Positions 45,301-57,300 of a stretch of 64,000 nt of DNA are shown here, piece after piece. The first letter of the stretch is position 1; each line of letters starts with the position of its first letter. The DNA lies in assembly GCA_905221605.1 (NCBI GenBank), contig CAJNDS010001779.1, positions 590,146 through 654,145 on the forward strand, written 5' to 3'. This DNA is from Symbiodinium natans (taxonomy: Eukaryota; Sar; Dinophyceae; Suessiales; Symbiodiniaceae). The position numbers were made by a program, and so were the translations under genes. Below the pieces are notes generated by a model, which was not told the DNA's origin, ran no database searches, and saw only the letters and a program-made list of their open reading frames with translations.

Positions 45301-48300
45301 GGTGATCATGGCCACAAAGGCCGGCACGGACTCCTCCAAGTTGTCCCAGTCCACGCCCCGCACAGAGCTGCACATCATGGCGCCCAGCAGGCACAGGATG
45401 GGCCCGGAGGCCAGCGGAGGGACCTTAAGCGAGGGAACAAACCGCACCCCTTCAAGGCATCCTTATCTAGACTCCAAATTATAATTAATTATGAATGGGC
45501 GTCGAAACCTCCAAATATGCACGCAATGAAGACGCAATTCGATGTTGGTCACATGCAGGCCCCGGCACAGCGGAGACAATCGGGGAGAAGGGAATGGCCA
45601 GCAGGAAGCAGGTGCCCGTCACCAGCGAGGCCAAGCCGGTCTTGGCGCCATCTGCCACTCCGGCCGTGGACTCCGCGAAGGTGGCGACGGTGGAGACGCC
45701 GAGCACCGAGCCCACCTGCGATATTGGGGGCTTTGCAGTGCAGCGACTACGAGGCTTGGTGCATTGCATGCGGCCGAGCTGCTTAGTAATCCTTATCACA
45801 AAGCTGTAGATGTATATATATATATACATATAATGGAAATAGATGCACTCTTATTTTTCATAATTATCCCGCCAGCATGGACAGCGCATCCGCCAGGTAG
45901 GCCATGTTCTGACGGGCGAGGGGCAGGTTGCCGTGGCTGTCTGTGAGCCCTGCGACCTTCGCCACGGCGAAGAATGTGCCGGAGGAGTCCAGGAGGTCCG
46001 TGTAGCCTTAGGACGTTTAGGGTTTAGGGTTTAGGGTTTAGGGTTTAGGGCTAGCCTTTGGCTGCACGCCGCAGTCAGGACAGGTGGGAAGAAGTTCGGC
46101 AACAGCATATGTCTAACAACAAGAAAGAACTTCAGTTCTGATTGAATATATCCATGCAACAGAAGGTGGCCACAGCCGTCCAAAAAGTGGCGCTGGTCTC
46201 CGGGTGGAAAGCCTTCTTTGAGCACAAGCGGGTTCACTCCGTACAGTAAACCTTAAACCCACAGATCCAACCTCTCCGAGGAACCTACTACCAACAGAAA
46301 TGCTTTGGGAGAACCCTCCGCCCAAGACCCTCCTCAGATGAACATGCAGATCAACACGAGCTGCGGGCAAAAGCAACATTTCTAACATACAGGGGTGCCA
46401 CCAATCGCACCCCAAAAATAAGGTCATCCCTAAACCCCAAACCCCAAACCCTAAACCCTGACCCTAAACCCTAAACCGCCCTAAACCCTAAACCCGAAAC
46501 CCTAATATGAACCAGGACCACTAAAGCAGCCAGGGCGCCCAGTCAAAGCCTTCCCAAAGGGCACCGGCGAGGCCCTCCAGGGAAGGCTTCGAGACCTTAA
46601 AGCTGACGGGTTCTTCGCAGGGAATGAGGCAATGAGGTACTTGTACAGTATATAATCCCTGAAAGGGTATATATAGGACCCTATATACTCCCTGAAAGGG
46701 TATATGTTGGACCCTATGTAACCCCTTAAGGGGTATATGGTGTATATAGGGCCCTATAACATTACCTCATTCCATACCAAGAACCAGGGGCGGAATTCTG
46801 CCCCCATGTGACCCTGTATAGACCCCAACTAGGGGTCTGGGGTTTAGGGTCTAATAAGGGCTTAGGCCGACTTCTGCCGCGGTGTGATTTTCGAGACCCC
46901 AATTGGGGGTTTAGGGTCTCAGGTTTTCTTGCGGGAGAACGATCCGAGGCACAAAAGCGATGCTGCTCTGCGCTTCCCGCGGAGCGTGCGAGCACAGGTC
47001 CCGGGAGCATCAGGTCACGCGCGTTTTAATTGCAAATCCTATGCAACGAGGTAAGAAGCGAACCCCACCCATCCTGTATGTGTGTATGTACGCATGTATG
47101 CATGCATGCTGTGAGCAAGCCCACTTCCAGGTGAGAGCGCGACCCCCGTGCCTAGGCGAGAGAAGCGGAACTTCTGTTTTAGCTCAGCCTAGTCACTAGT
47201 CCTCCTTGCCCTCAAAGCTGGAACCCCCAAGTGTTTTCCCGCACTGCTTTGGGACATTATGCTGACCCTAGCCTGCCAGAGACCTAAGGTTTCTTAGAAC
47301 CCCTAAGGACCCCATAATTAAGTCCGTGGAAGGATAGGGTTAAGGTTCATGGAGAAAAAAAGGGTGAACTGGCGGGCTTCTGCGATGCAAACAAGCGCTC
47401 CGGCAAACCGCTGCTCTGCTCGTGCGAAGTCTTGTAGGATTCGAAGCCCCGGCCCCAGAACCCTAACCCGAAATCTAGGCTGCTCGTTTCTCTGCTGGCC
47501 GTGGGGCAATGCCGGTGGGCACGAAGATGTGGAAGTCATCGGCGGATCGGTCGCCTCCGGTCCCGAAGGGGTAGCCGAAGACGGATCCTTCCACGCCGTG
47601 CGCCCAGCCCTCGATCCAGCACACCACGGTGCCAAAGATGATGCCGACCAAGGGGGCCCCAGGAACCTTGGCAGCCATGAGGGCGGCTGTGACGATGAGC
47701 ACCAGGAGGCTCATCCACATCTTCGCCGAGTCGTAGGAGGCTGAGCTCAAGGAGCCCAACTTCACCAGCGTGGCGGGATCTGCGACGGAGATGCCCATGC
47801 CCTCGGAACCCTGGAAGGCGATGAAGGTCAGGAAGAGCCCCACGCCAGCTCCGATGATTTCTTTGATGCCTTCGGGGAAGAGCCGGATGAGCAGTGTGCG
47901 CATGCCCGTGACGCTGAGCAGGGTGAAGAGGCAGCCCGCCACAAAGACGGCCGCGAAGGCGGCTTGCCATGGGAGGCCGCGGCCTAAGACAATGCTGAAG
48001 GTGAAGTAGGCATTGGTACCCATGCCTGGCGCAAGCATGAAGGGGAAGTTGGACAGGAGGCCCATGAACCAACAGCCAAAGAAGGCAGAGAGGGCCGTGG
48101 CGCACACGAGCTGCTCCTTCATGTCCGGCACGGCCAGGCTCAGCATGCCGCTGTTGACCGGGAGGATGTAAGCCATGGCCAGGAACGTCGTCAAGCCGGC
48201 GCGGATCTCGGTGGTGTAGGTGGAGCCCAGCTTGTGCACGTTGAAGGGGTCCGACAGGTTCAGGTGGCTGAAGTTGCCCTTGAGGCCCAAAATCTCCAGC

Positions 48301-51300
48301 ATGGATGCCTTCCGGGTGCCCCGGGTCTGCTTCTCCGCCGCCTCAACATGAGAGATGCCGCCCATCGCGCCGAGATCCGAAAGGAAGCGGGATGAGGGGA
48401 TGGTCTACCAATCGAAAGCTGTAGATGTCCAAGGCTAGACCGGGCGCCGAGCAAGTGCGCTAGAGAGGCTGTGAAGATCAGCAACCATCATCGTCTATAT
48501 TTGTAGAAGCCAGGGCACGGCAACCTATTATATTTATCATCATCATTATTATTATTGTTATTACTATTACTAGTAATTACTAGTATTAGTACAACTACTA
48601 TTACTATTACGATTACTATGACTATTACAATTACCATTCTTATCATTATAACGATTATTATTATTATTATTATTATATTATTATTATTATTCTATGATTA
48701 TTATATGATTATTATTGTTATTTTATGATTTTTATCATTATTATCATTATTATCATTATTATCATTATTATCATTATTATCATTATTATCATTATTATCA
48801 TTATTATCATTATTATTATCATTACTATTTTATTATTATTTTCATTGTTGTTGTTATTATTATTATCATTATTACTGGGGAGGCAGCTTTGGGAATATTG
48901 GGACTGCCCGCCTGGGGATTCTCTGGCGACCTCGCTTCCAGGCGGCAGCAGCAGCCTGAGATGCGCGGTGGCTTAGGGCTTTAGGTTTGCCCTAAACCCT
49001 AAACCCTAAACCCTAAACCCTAAACCCTGAACCCCTGAGTTTTAGGGTGCCGGGCAGGGGGGTTTATCAGAGGCTTTTAGTCACCAGGAGACTTCCTAGA
49101 CCTCGCGGACCCGACTAGGCACATGAACCATAGACCTCGCAAGATCCAAAGGTGGGCAAACCCCCCCAAAGGGGACAGAGAATTCAGCAGAGCCGGGTCA
49201 CAGCAGTCGATGCGGTTGGCTTCGACGCCTTGGCCGTGTTGGGTTTTGGGTTTCGGGTTTAGGGTTCAGGGTTTAGGGTTGATAGGGTTTTGGGGTTTAT
49301 AGGGTTTAGGGCTAGGGTGTGGTGGTTGGGGATTAGGGCTGCTGCTTCTTGAACTGACCGCCCTAGAAGCCCCAAATTGCTAGAAGCCCCAAAGGCCCTA
49401 GAACCCTCAAGCCCGAAAAACCAAACCCCTGAAGCCCTTAACCCCTAACCCCCACACCACTAAACCCTAAACCCCCACCAATCAACCCAAGAAGGCCTTC
49501 AGGAGTTCAGGGCTGACAGAGCCCAGCTTACCTCTGAAACCCAGAAAGTTTAAAGGTGTAGGGCTTTGGGGGGATCTGGGGGGTTTGAAGAAGATTTACA
49601 GGAGCCCAGGGTTGAGGGAGGCCCAGGTGCTTTCTGCCGATACAGTCGCATGGCCGTGCTGCAGACTGAGAGCCTACTTTAGGGTTCAGGGTTTAGGGTT
49701 TAGGGTTTAGGGACCTACTCAGTTCCCTGAGCCTTCTAAAGCAAACTCAATTCTAAGGGTAGTTGCATAGTCCCTGAATATGGGCCCTTGTAACGGGGGA
49801 CCCTTATATACCCCGTATATACTCTGTACAACCCAAGCGCCCTTCCTTCAGAACCCTCTGAGTCACCACATTAAGGGACCATGTAACTTCCCTTAAACTC
49901 AAAACCCAAACCCTAAGCCCAAGCCTTCTTCTTACAGACCCGAAGCCCGGCACGGCAACTTTACACCTAGGTTTAGGGTTTAAAGTACAGGGCTTAGGGT
50001 TTGGGGCTTAGGGTTTAGGATCCCTCAACCCCAGAAGATCTTGCTGACCCCACTGTCACTACCCTTTGCAAAAGCCATGCTGAGCTTCGAATTTTGCTTG
50101 GGCCCCCGGCGGTAAGCATTTAGGGCCAGGCAGGGCAAGAACACGGTCAGCTGATACGTGTAGCCTGGATTGCTCTGGTTTTTTGGGCTTTTTTTGGGCT
50201 TTGTGGTCTAAACTACCTATGTGGAGTACCCAAAGTCAAAATGGATTCTACTGCATCGAACGACGCTATTTGGAACAATCGAAACTGGTGGGCTCATCCG
50301 CGTTTGGGGTTTGTAGGGTGTATAAACGCTGCAGCAGCTAGAGACACCCCCCAACGCTCAACCCGAATAACCCGGAAACCTGAACTGGGGTCAGGGTACA
50401 TGGTTTAGGGGTTTGTAGGGCATTAGGGTTCTGAACCCTTGAGCCCTAAACGTCGCAACGCCCCCAGAACACAATAGACTTGCCCGAGCAACATAGGACG
50501 ATGGAGACGCCTGAGGGGGGCGCAGCTGGGATTGCTTGAGCAAGAGCAAGCCACACAAAGCCTGTAAAAACTGAACCTAGGACTTTCGGGTGGATCTGGG
50601 ATGTTGCACTGGTGGTTTCGACCCGTGTTCTTCGACTTTCGCAAGTTTGTTGCTGCCCAGGCTTGTTGACGGAGGATTTGGGGCGGGGGGGGGGGGGGGA
50701 GGGTGAAGAGCAACCCAATTTTCGCGAAGCTCCTGTTTCATGGAGCCAACGACAAGCTTACGTACCTTTGCTGCACAGCACAAAAAAACACAGAACACAG
50801 GCTTCAAAGCCAGTACCCTTAAAGCAGCAGACTTCAGATCGTCCGGCAACCCTAAACCCGCAGTCTAGGGCCTAAACCCTGAACCTGCCCCCTCGCACAC
50901 CCCCCCGCCCCATTCACCCGAGCACTCCATGATCTATGCCCAATACGCAGCGCCTTGTGGGTGGTTGGTATAACAGAATGTGCAAAGCAGGCAGCTCTCA
51001 AGGGAACCAGAGCTACTTGAGGACCTGGGAAACCGGAAGCCCGAACGCGCAAAGGCCAGCCGAAAGCCCGCAACAAAGTCACAAGGGCCTCTGAAACCTT
51101 AAGCCCTCGTAACCCTCTTAACTCTCTAAACCCTACACCCTCTTCATCCTTACCTCTCTTCACTTACAAGCCCGAAGCCTGCAACTAAACCCTAAACCTG
51201 AACCCCTAAGCTCGAGGGACTAAAGGCGTGACCCCTATCAAGGACCTCAAGGGGTTATGTAAGGGAATAAGACTCTATACCCCTCCTTCCAACCTTGATA

Positions 51301-54300
51301 AATAAACCCTAAACCCTAAACCCTAAACCCTAAACCCTAAACCCTAAACCCTAAACCCTGAACCCTGAACCCTGAACCCTGAACCCAATAAAATCATTAA
51401 ATATCCTCTTGGGTTTTATATAAAAAAAAAACTCCCAAGGGGGATATAGGACTGGGGGTCGCTTCGAGGGTCCCTCCTTGTACCCCTTACATACTAAGTG
51501 CACAACAAGCTCGCCCAAGGGCCTGCGTAGGTGCAGAACCTGCAACACTGGCTGCCAAGGGATACGAGGGGGGGGGGGGGGGGGGGCGACTATAAACCCA
51601 AAAAACCTAATGCCCTGAACGTTTAGGTTGTAAGGGTTTAAGGGTTTAAGGGTTTAAGGGTTTAAGGGCTGAGGGTTTCGGGTTAAGGGTTTGGGGGCGA
51701 AGGGTTTGTAAGGTGTGGGCCAAACGGCAAGTAGCGGTCCACATGGGGGTTGACCCTTATACCGGTTCTTGAGCATGTTGTTTTTGTAGGCGTGGAGAGG
51801 TACCTGTAAGTTATAAGAACCCTGAATAGGTTGTCGCCATCTGTACCCTTTTGACCCAGCTCCTAAACCCTGAACCCTAAACTGTACTGAACTTGGAACC
51901 CTAGCAAAAACAAAATTTTATGCTGTTTCTTAGCAATTATAGTGCCCAAAAACTAACAATTATTTCCAAGTACCCCTAAGTAAACCCGAAGCCCGAAATG
52001 CAACCGAAACCCCATGTCGCCCAAGCAACCAGCCCAGCGCCGGCAGGACTGTTGTGGCACCCACCAGGAAGGCCAAAGCGTCCGTGGCAGATGTGATAAG
52101 CACCTCGGTTTGGGGTTAGGGTTTAGGGTTTAGGGTTTAGGGTTTGGGGTTTGGGGTTTGGGGTTTGGGGTTTGGGGTTTGGGGTTTGGGGTTTGGGGTT
52201 TGGGGTTTGGGGTTTGGGGTGTAGGGTTTAGGGTTTAGGGGCTGCTTCAGGCCTCCAGCGTTTATGAGGGTTTGGCGCGTCGCTTTACCTTAACATATTC
52301 TTCTTTTGCGTAAAGAGAACCTGCAGAAAAGTAGGGTTTGGGTCCTCAACCTCAAGGATCTCTACACCTAAACCGTATACTTGATGCCCCATTTCCCCGA
52401 AAACCTACACACCTGGACCAGAATTAACCATCGAAACCCAAAACCCTAATCCCTAAACCCTAAACACTGTTTTCAATCCAGCTAAAGTACTTGCAAGGAC
52501 CGACAACCTCAACACCCAAAAACCCTGCAAAACCCCCTAAACCCCAAACCCAAAATCCTACAAACCCTACAAACCCTACAAATCCTGCAAAACCTACAAA
52601 CCCTACAAAACCGACAAACCCTACAAATCCTACTAACCATACAAATCATACAAACCCTACAAATCCTACAAATCCTACAAATGCTGCAAATCCTGCAAAT
52701 CCTACAAACCCTAAACCCTTTCAAACCCTCAGCCGCGGGCCCCTAACCCTGGGGACCGTGTTGAACCCTAAAATTGGGGTCATTGACCCCATACTACCAT
52801 AATATGATTCCTCTGAAGGTAATGTGAACCATAAACGCTTTTAGGGCTCAAATGCAGAAATTTAAATCACTCGGACCCAGAATAGGCCCATTTCGCCTTT
52901 TTTTCCGGGGGGGGGGGGGGGGGGTTAGTTTCCCTTATAACCACTTTTGCACCAACAAGGGTGGACTTAGCGTATAGGGTTGAGGGTTTAGGGTTTAGGG
53001 TTCTTCTGGTCTCAGTCTCCCCGGGTCATGTGCGCTGAGGAGCTGAGATCCCACCTGTGCGCGCAGTGGCGGCGATCCGCTGGGGGATGCTCATGTCCTG
53101 CTCAGCTTAAGCTCAGGGGTTTCTTTTTGCTGGGGGTTTTAGGGTTTTAGGGTTCTAGGGCAGCTTAAGTTCAGGGGTTTCTAGGGCTTTTTGGGGAGTT
53201 TTAGGGTTTTTAGGGTTCTAGGGCTTTAGGGTTTTTAGGTTTGTTTCTTATTATTTTTTGTTTTGGGGGGGGGAGGGGTTGTGGGGTTTAGCAAGGTTGC
53301 TATAACTTGGGCCTTGAAGGTGTTCTTGTTTTTGGAGCACATGAACCCACGTGGATGGTCGATTTCGAGGCGGCCTCGTGGAAAGAGATATTTCATTTCA
53401 TGTGCTAGCCTGACATAGGGTTTAGGGTTTAGGGCTTAGGGTTCAGGATGTCTGCTCAACTTGCCTCCCTGCGGCTTCAAGGTTCCAGGGCTTAGGGCTC
53501 TACAGGGGTTCTACAGGGTGGGGCCCCCTATAAGTAGAGTTATAAGGGCCCTAAATTGGGTTATAAGGACCCTAAGTTAGGTTATAAGTCCCTTAACTAC
53601 AGTTAGTATAGTAAGGGGGCCCCACCCTGTAAACCCCCTCCCTGGGCTTCCTTGTTCTGCTCGGTGTGCCGGGCGTACTCAGAGCTCAGCACGAAGGCGT
53701 CATCCACACCCAAGCCCAGAAGAAGGAAGTACAGGTTGTTGTTCAGGTTGCCTCGGTCAACCCTGCAGGTTTAGGGTTTAGGGTTTAGGGTTTAGGGTTT
53801 AGGGTTTAGGGTTTAGGGTGTAGGGTTTAGGGTTTAGGGTTTAGGGTTTAGGGTTTAGGGTGAGCTGGCAGAAAGAATCCTACTTCAAGTCCGTGGGGAA
53901 CTATAGAGTACGCAGATTACAACGTAAGTACCTGCTTACTAAGTTCTCTCAGCCTTCAGGTATTCTGCAGCCCTAAACCCTAAACTCTAACCTAAAGCAC
54001 TGAAGCCCTCCCTTTTTGCAGAGAACAAAAACAGGCACAGGGTACATAGGGTTTGCAGGGTTTAAACTAGCGTCTGCCTTAAGAACCTTATAAGAACGCT
54101 TAAGGCCTATTCTTCGCGAAGAAGTAGTTGTCATTGCAGAAGCAGCTATACGATACTTAGGCAACAGAACCCCCCCCCCCCCGGCCCAATACCAAAAAGA
54201 GAACAGTTGGCCTCTTGGGATCCTCATCAGCTCTTAAGGAAGGACGTACAGGGTGGGGCCCCCTAGTTATAAGTAGAGTTATAAGGGCCCTAAATTAGGT

Positions 54301-57300
54301 TATAAGGACCCTAAGTTAGGTTATAAGTCCCTTAACTACAGTTAGTATAGTAAGGGGGCCCCACCCTGTAGAGATATTGGGCATCGAGCGGCCGTTCGGC
54401 ACGCCGAAGTAGCCCATGAGGCCCAGGGTGCTGGCAATGGTCAAGCCGACGATGAGCACCTGGGTCTTGCGATTAGTTTGGCTTCGGAAGCATTTGGAGG
54501 GCTCTGGCTGTGCCCGAGAAGACCATCAGAGGGGCGGTGCTCTGAACTCGGTTTGCTAGGACTTGCTTCAGGAACCCTTCGCAATCAAAGTCATCATTCT
54601 GATTGTCACTACCTTGCTCCTCAAGGAGGTTCTTGTGCACCCTCACTGCTACCACAACATGGCTGCCCAAAACTGCCTCATGCCATCTACCCGAGACATC
54701 GAAATCAGAGAAGAGGCTGCCACAAACGACATGAACACGCCGGAGTGGATCGCGTCGCACTTGCCGATCATGATCTAGAAGAGTGACAGGAAGAGCAATA
54801 CTAGCTTTAAGAGCAACGCTACTCCCCTGTAGACTGAAGCGTGAAGAGATTGGCATTGAGGCTTGATGTCTTGGGGAAGTACTCTGGGAGAAGCAAAGCT
54901 TGCCAGGCGAGTGTGCACTCATACTCCTATGAACAGGCGGCGGATCTGGCGAAATGAATGCAATTCCTGTGGGTCGCATAGGGCTCTATTGGAAAGTTCT
55001 GGCATATAGATTCAAATCCAACCAATCTCCCGACAGCAGCTCTCCATCATCCACATGCGAAACGCGGCCAAGCGACTGCGCAGTACACCTTGGTTAAGCT
55101 GGGGGCGACGTCACTGAGGTGATGGGTCTGCGGTGGTTTGGGATTCAACAGCTGCAATCCTCTTATTCGTCCCCGGATTATACCAGCCCTATGCTTCAAA
55201 CCCTACAACCCTTCCATCGCCGGAATATACCAAACCTAAACCTTAAACCCTAAAACCCTTATAGGTGCATGGACCCTTAGGGACTTCAATAGGCCGATAT
55301 GTTATACTTGGGAAGGGGCCTGGACATCGCCTTGGAGCGGGGAGGGTCCAGACCTGACAAAAGTTCCTTCGACCCTTCTTTGGCACTTCGCACTGGTTTC
55401 GGGGTTTAGGGTTTAGGGTTTAGGGTACTAGAGTCGACTCCGAGCTTCCCCCCCTGAAATGAAACCGCCCCGAATCCTAATTGGGGTTGAGGTTTAAATT
55501 TCAGGGATTAGGGTTTAGGGTTTAGGGTTTAGGGCCTTGCCCTAAAAGAGGTTGACGGCTACTGCTCAACACCGCCGCCAGGCAGCGATGATCACAGCAT
55601 AGGAGGAGGTGAGCTTGGCGATGTCTCCCCGGATGGCGTTTCCGAACTCCTTGAGGTTAGCTTGGGGACAGGCCCTAAACCCTAAACCCTAAACCCTAAA
55701 CCCCTATGGGACCGCTTGCATAAACCCTAAACCCTAAACCCTAAACCCTAGGATCCCGAAAGTGAGCAGTTGGCCGGAGGCAAGTACAACCCTAAACCCA
55801 AAGCCCTAAACCCTAAACCCTATCCCGAGAGTGTTTGGCGGCAAGGGAGACTGCCAGTGGGATAACGGGATAACCCAATCTGCCGCACGGCATACGCGCT
55901 ACTGGCTGCGCGTACAAATAACGCAGTTCTGCTTGCCTTACGTGGAGGTTCATGGGTACCTATACCCCCAATTCTATGTCTTCTTATAACCTACTTAGAG
56001 GACTTCGGGGACTTAGGAGGCTTATAAGTGCAGTTATAATTGGGGTTATCAGTGCCCTGAACTTCCACGTAACAGGAAGGTAGGGTTGAGTGCATCGCTT
56101 TCAGAGCAAGTAGTTATCATGGTCCATAAGCCCAGCTTTTCTTGGGGTGGTGTCGACCCATGGCGTACGTCCTGACATCGGAAGAGTCTAAGCGCGCAAT
56201 TATAAAGCATAAACCGAAACCCCAGCTCAAGGTTTAGGGTTTACTTTCATATAAGTTCCTCCTCTAAGTAGGTTTATGAGTAGATCTGTTTCTGTATAAT
56301 TGGGGTTATAAGTACCCATGAACCACCAAGTAACTAGGGCATTTGGGGGTTTAGTGTTTAGGGTTTCGGCCATCTCCATTGAGGAAGAAGAGGCCGCTGG
56401 AGTAAGGAGATCCGTCAACTGAGGTCTAGGGTACCGGGCTTAGGGTCACCCTAAACCCTAAACCCTGAACCATACTGGCTTAGGGCCCTTAAGGGGCTCC
56501 ATGGCTCTATGCAGGAGATGGCAAAGAGCCCCCTCAAAAAAGGCAACCAGACTAGGCCCTAAGCCCTAAGCCCCCCAAACCCTCTAAACCCCAAACCCTA
56601 AACCCTAAACCCCCTGAAGCCCAAACCCCCTAGACCCTAAAATTTAAACCCCCCAAACCCCCAACCCCTGCCCCCCAAGCCCCCTAGACCCTAACATTTA
56701 AACCCCAAACCCCAAAACCCCCAAACCCCAAAACCCCCAAACCCCAAACCCCCCAAACCCCCCAACCCCCAAACCGTTTGCAGCCCGGGGGCGTCGCCGA
56801 AGGAGCGCTGGAAGAGGCCTTGGAGGCGGTTTGGGGTTTTGGGTTCAGGGGATTTGGGGCTTCAGGTTTGGGGTTAGGGTTTAGGGTTTAGGGTTAGGTT
56901 TGAGGCTTAAGGTTTAGGGTATTCAGGGTACGCAGGGAATTTGGGGCATTGAGGGTAGTCTTTAGGGGAATTAATTAGGGTTCAGGGCATTTAGGGCTTT
57001 GGACTTATAGGATCTTCTTTCCCAACTTGATAATTGGGACATGCCCAGAAAGTGTAGCGAACATCCCGTACATCATCAGGGTTGGACCTGACCCCCTATA
57101 TCCCCAAAAGCCCAACGAAAGGAAACCTACCTTCACACGCAGTAGGGTGAAAAATAACCTTTTTGAAGAAGTTTGGGGTGCTCAATTCAATTACAAGGTG
57201 TAATGCTGGCCCTCATATGGGTGGTTGTCAAAATCATTGTCCCTTTTTGGATCCCTATTATAATGCGGCACCTAACATCTAGGGTACCCCCAAAAGGGAT

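Larger units (their letters stand above)
44199..49193 (-). other. Host intron of the Patched-like gene carrying the AZG permease
   Basis: Intron of about 5 kb between P22 and P23, phase 0 at both ends. It holds the whole six-exon permease gene, an ATT/ATC-rich microsatellite at its 5-prime side (48.53-48.88 kb) and telomere-type repeats. Confidence 0.8.

Noticed and set aside
45178-45946. Plus-strand frames of 100-200 codons
   Set aside because: Antisense shadows of AZG exons 4-6, whose minus-strand frame has clear NCS2 motifs.
47349-48105. Other frames across AZG exon 1
   Set aside because: Shadows caused by high GC at third codon positions.
48366-48480. Spliced-leader addition site or promoter for AZG
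   Set aside because: I looked for a dinoflagellate spliced-leader relict and clear promoter elements upstream of the Met and saw none that I could defend.
48715-48984. Open frames of Tyr-His or Ile repeats upstream of AZG
   Set aside because: Produced by the ATT/ATC microsatellite.
54473-54979. 168-codon minus-strand frame overlapping exon P16
   Set aside because: It is out of frame with the convincing Patched helix QVLIVGLTIASTLGLMGYFG and has no recognisable domain.
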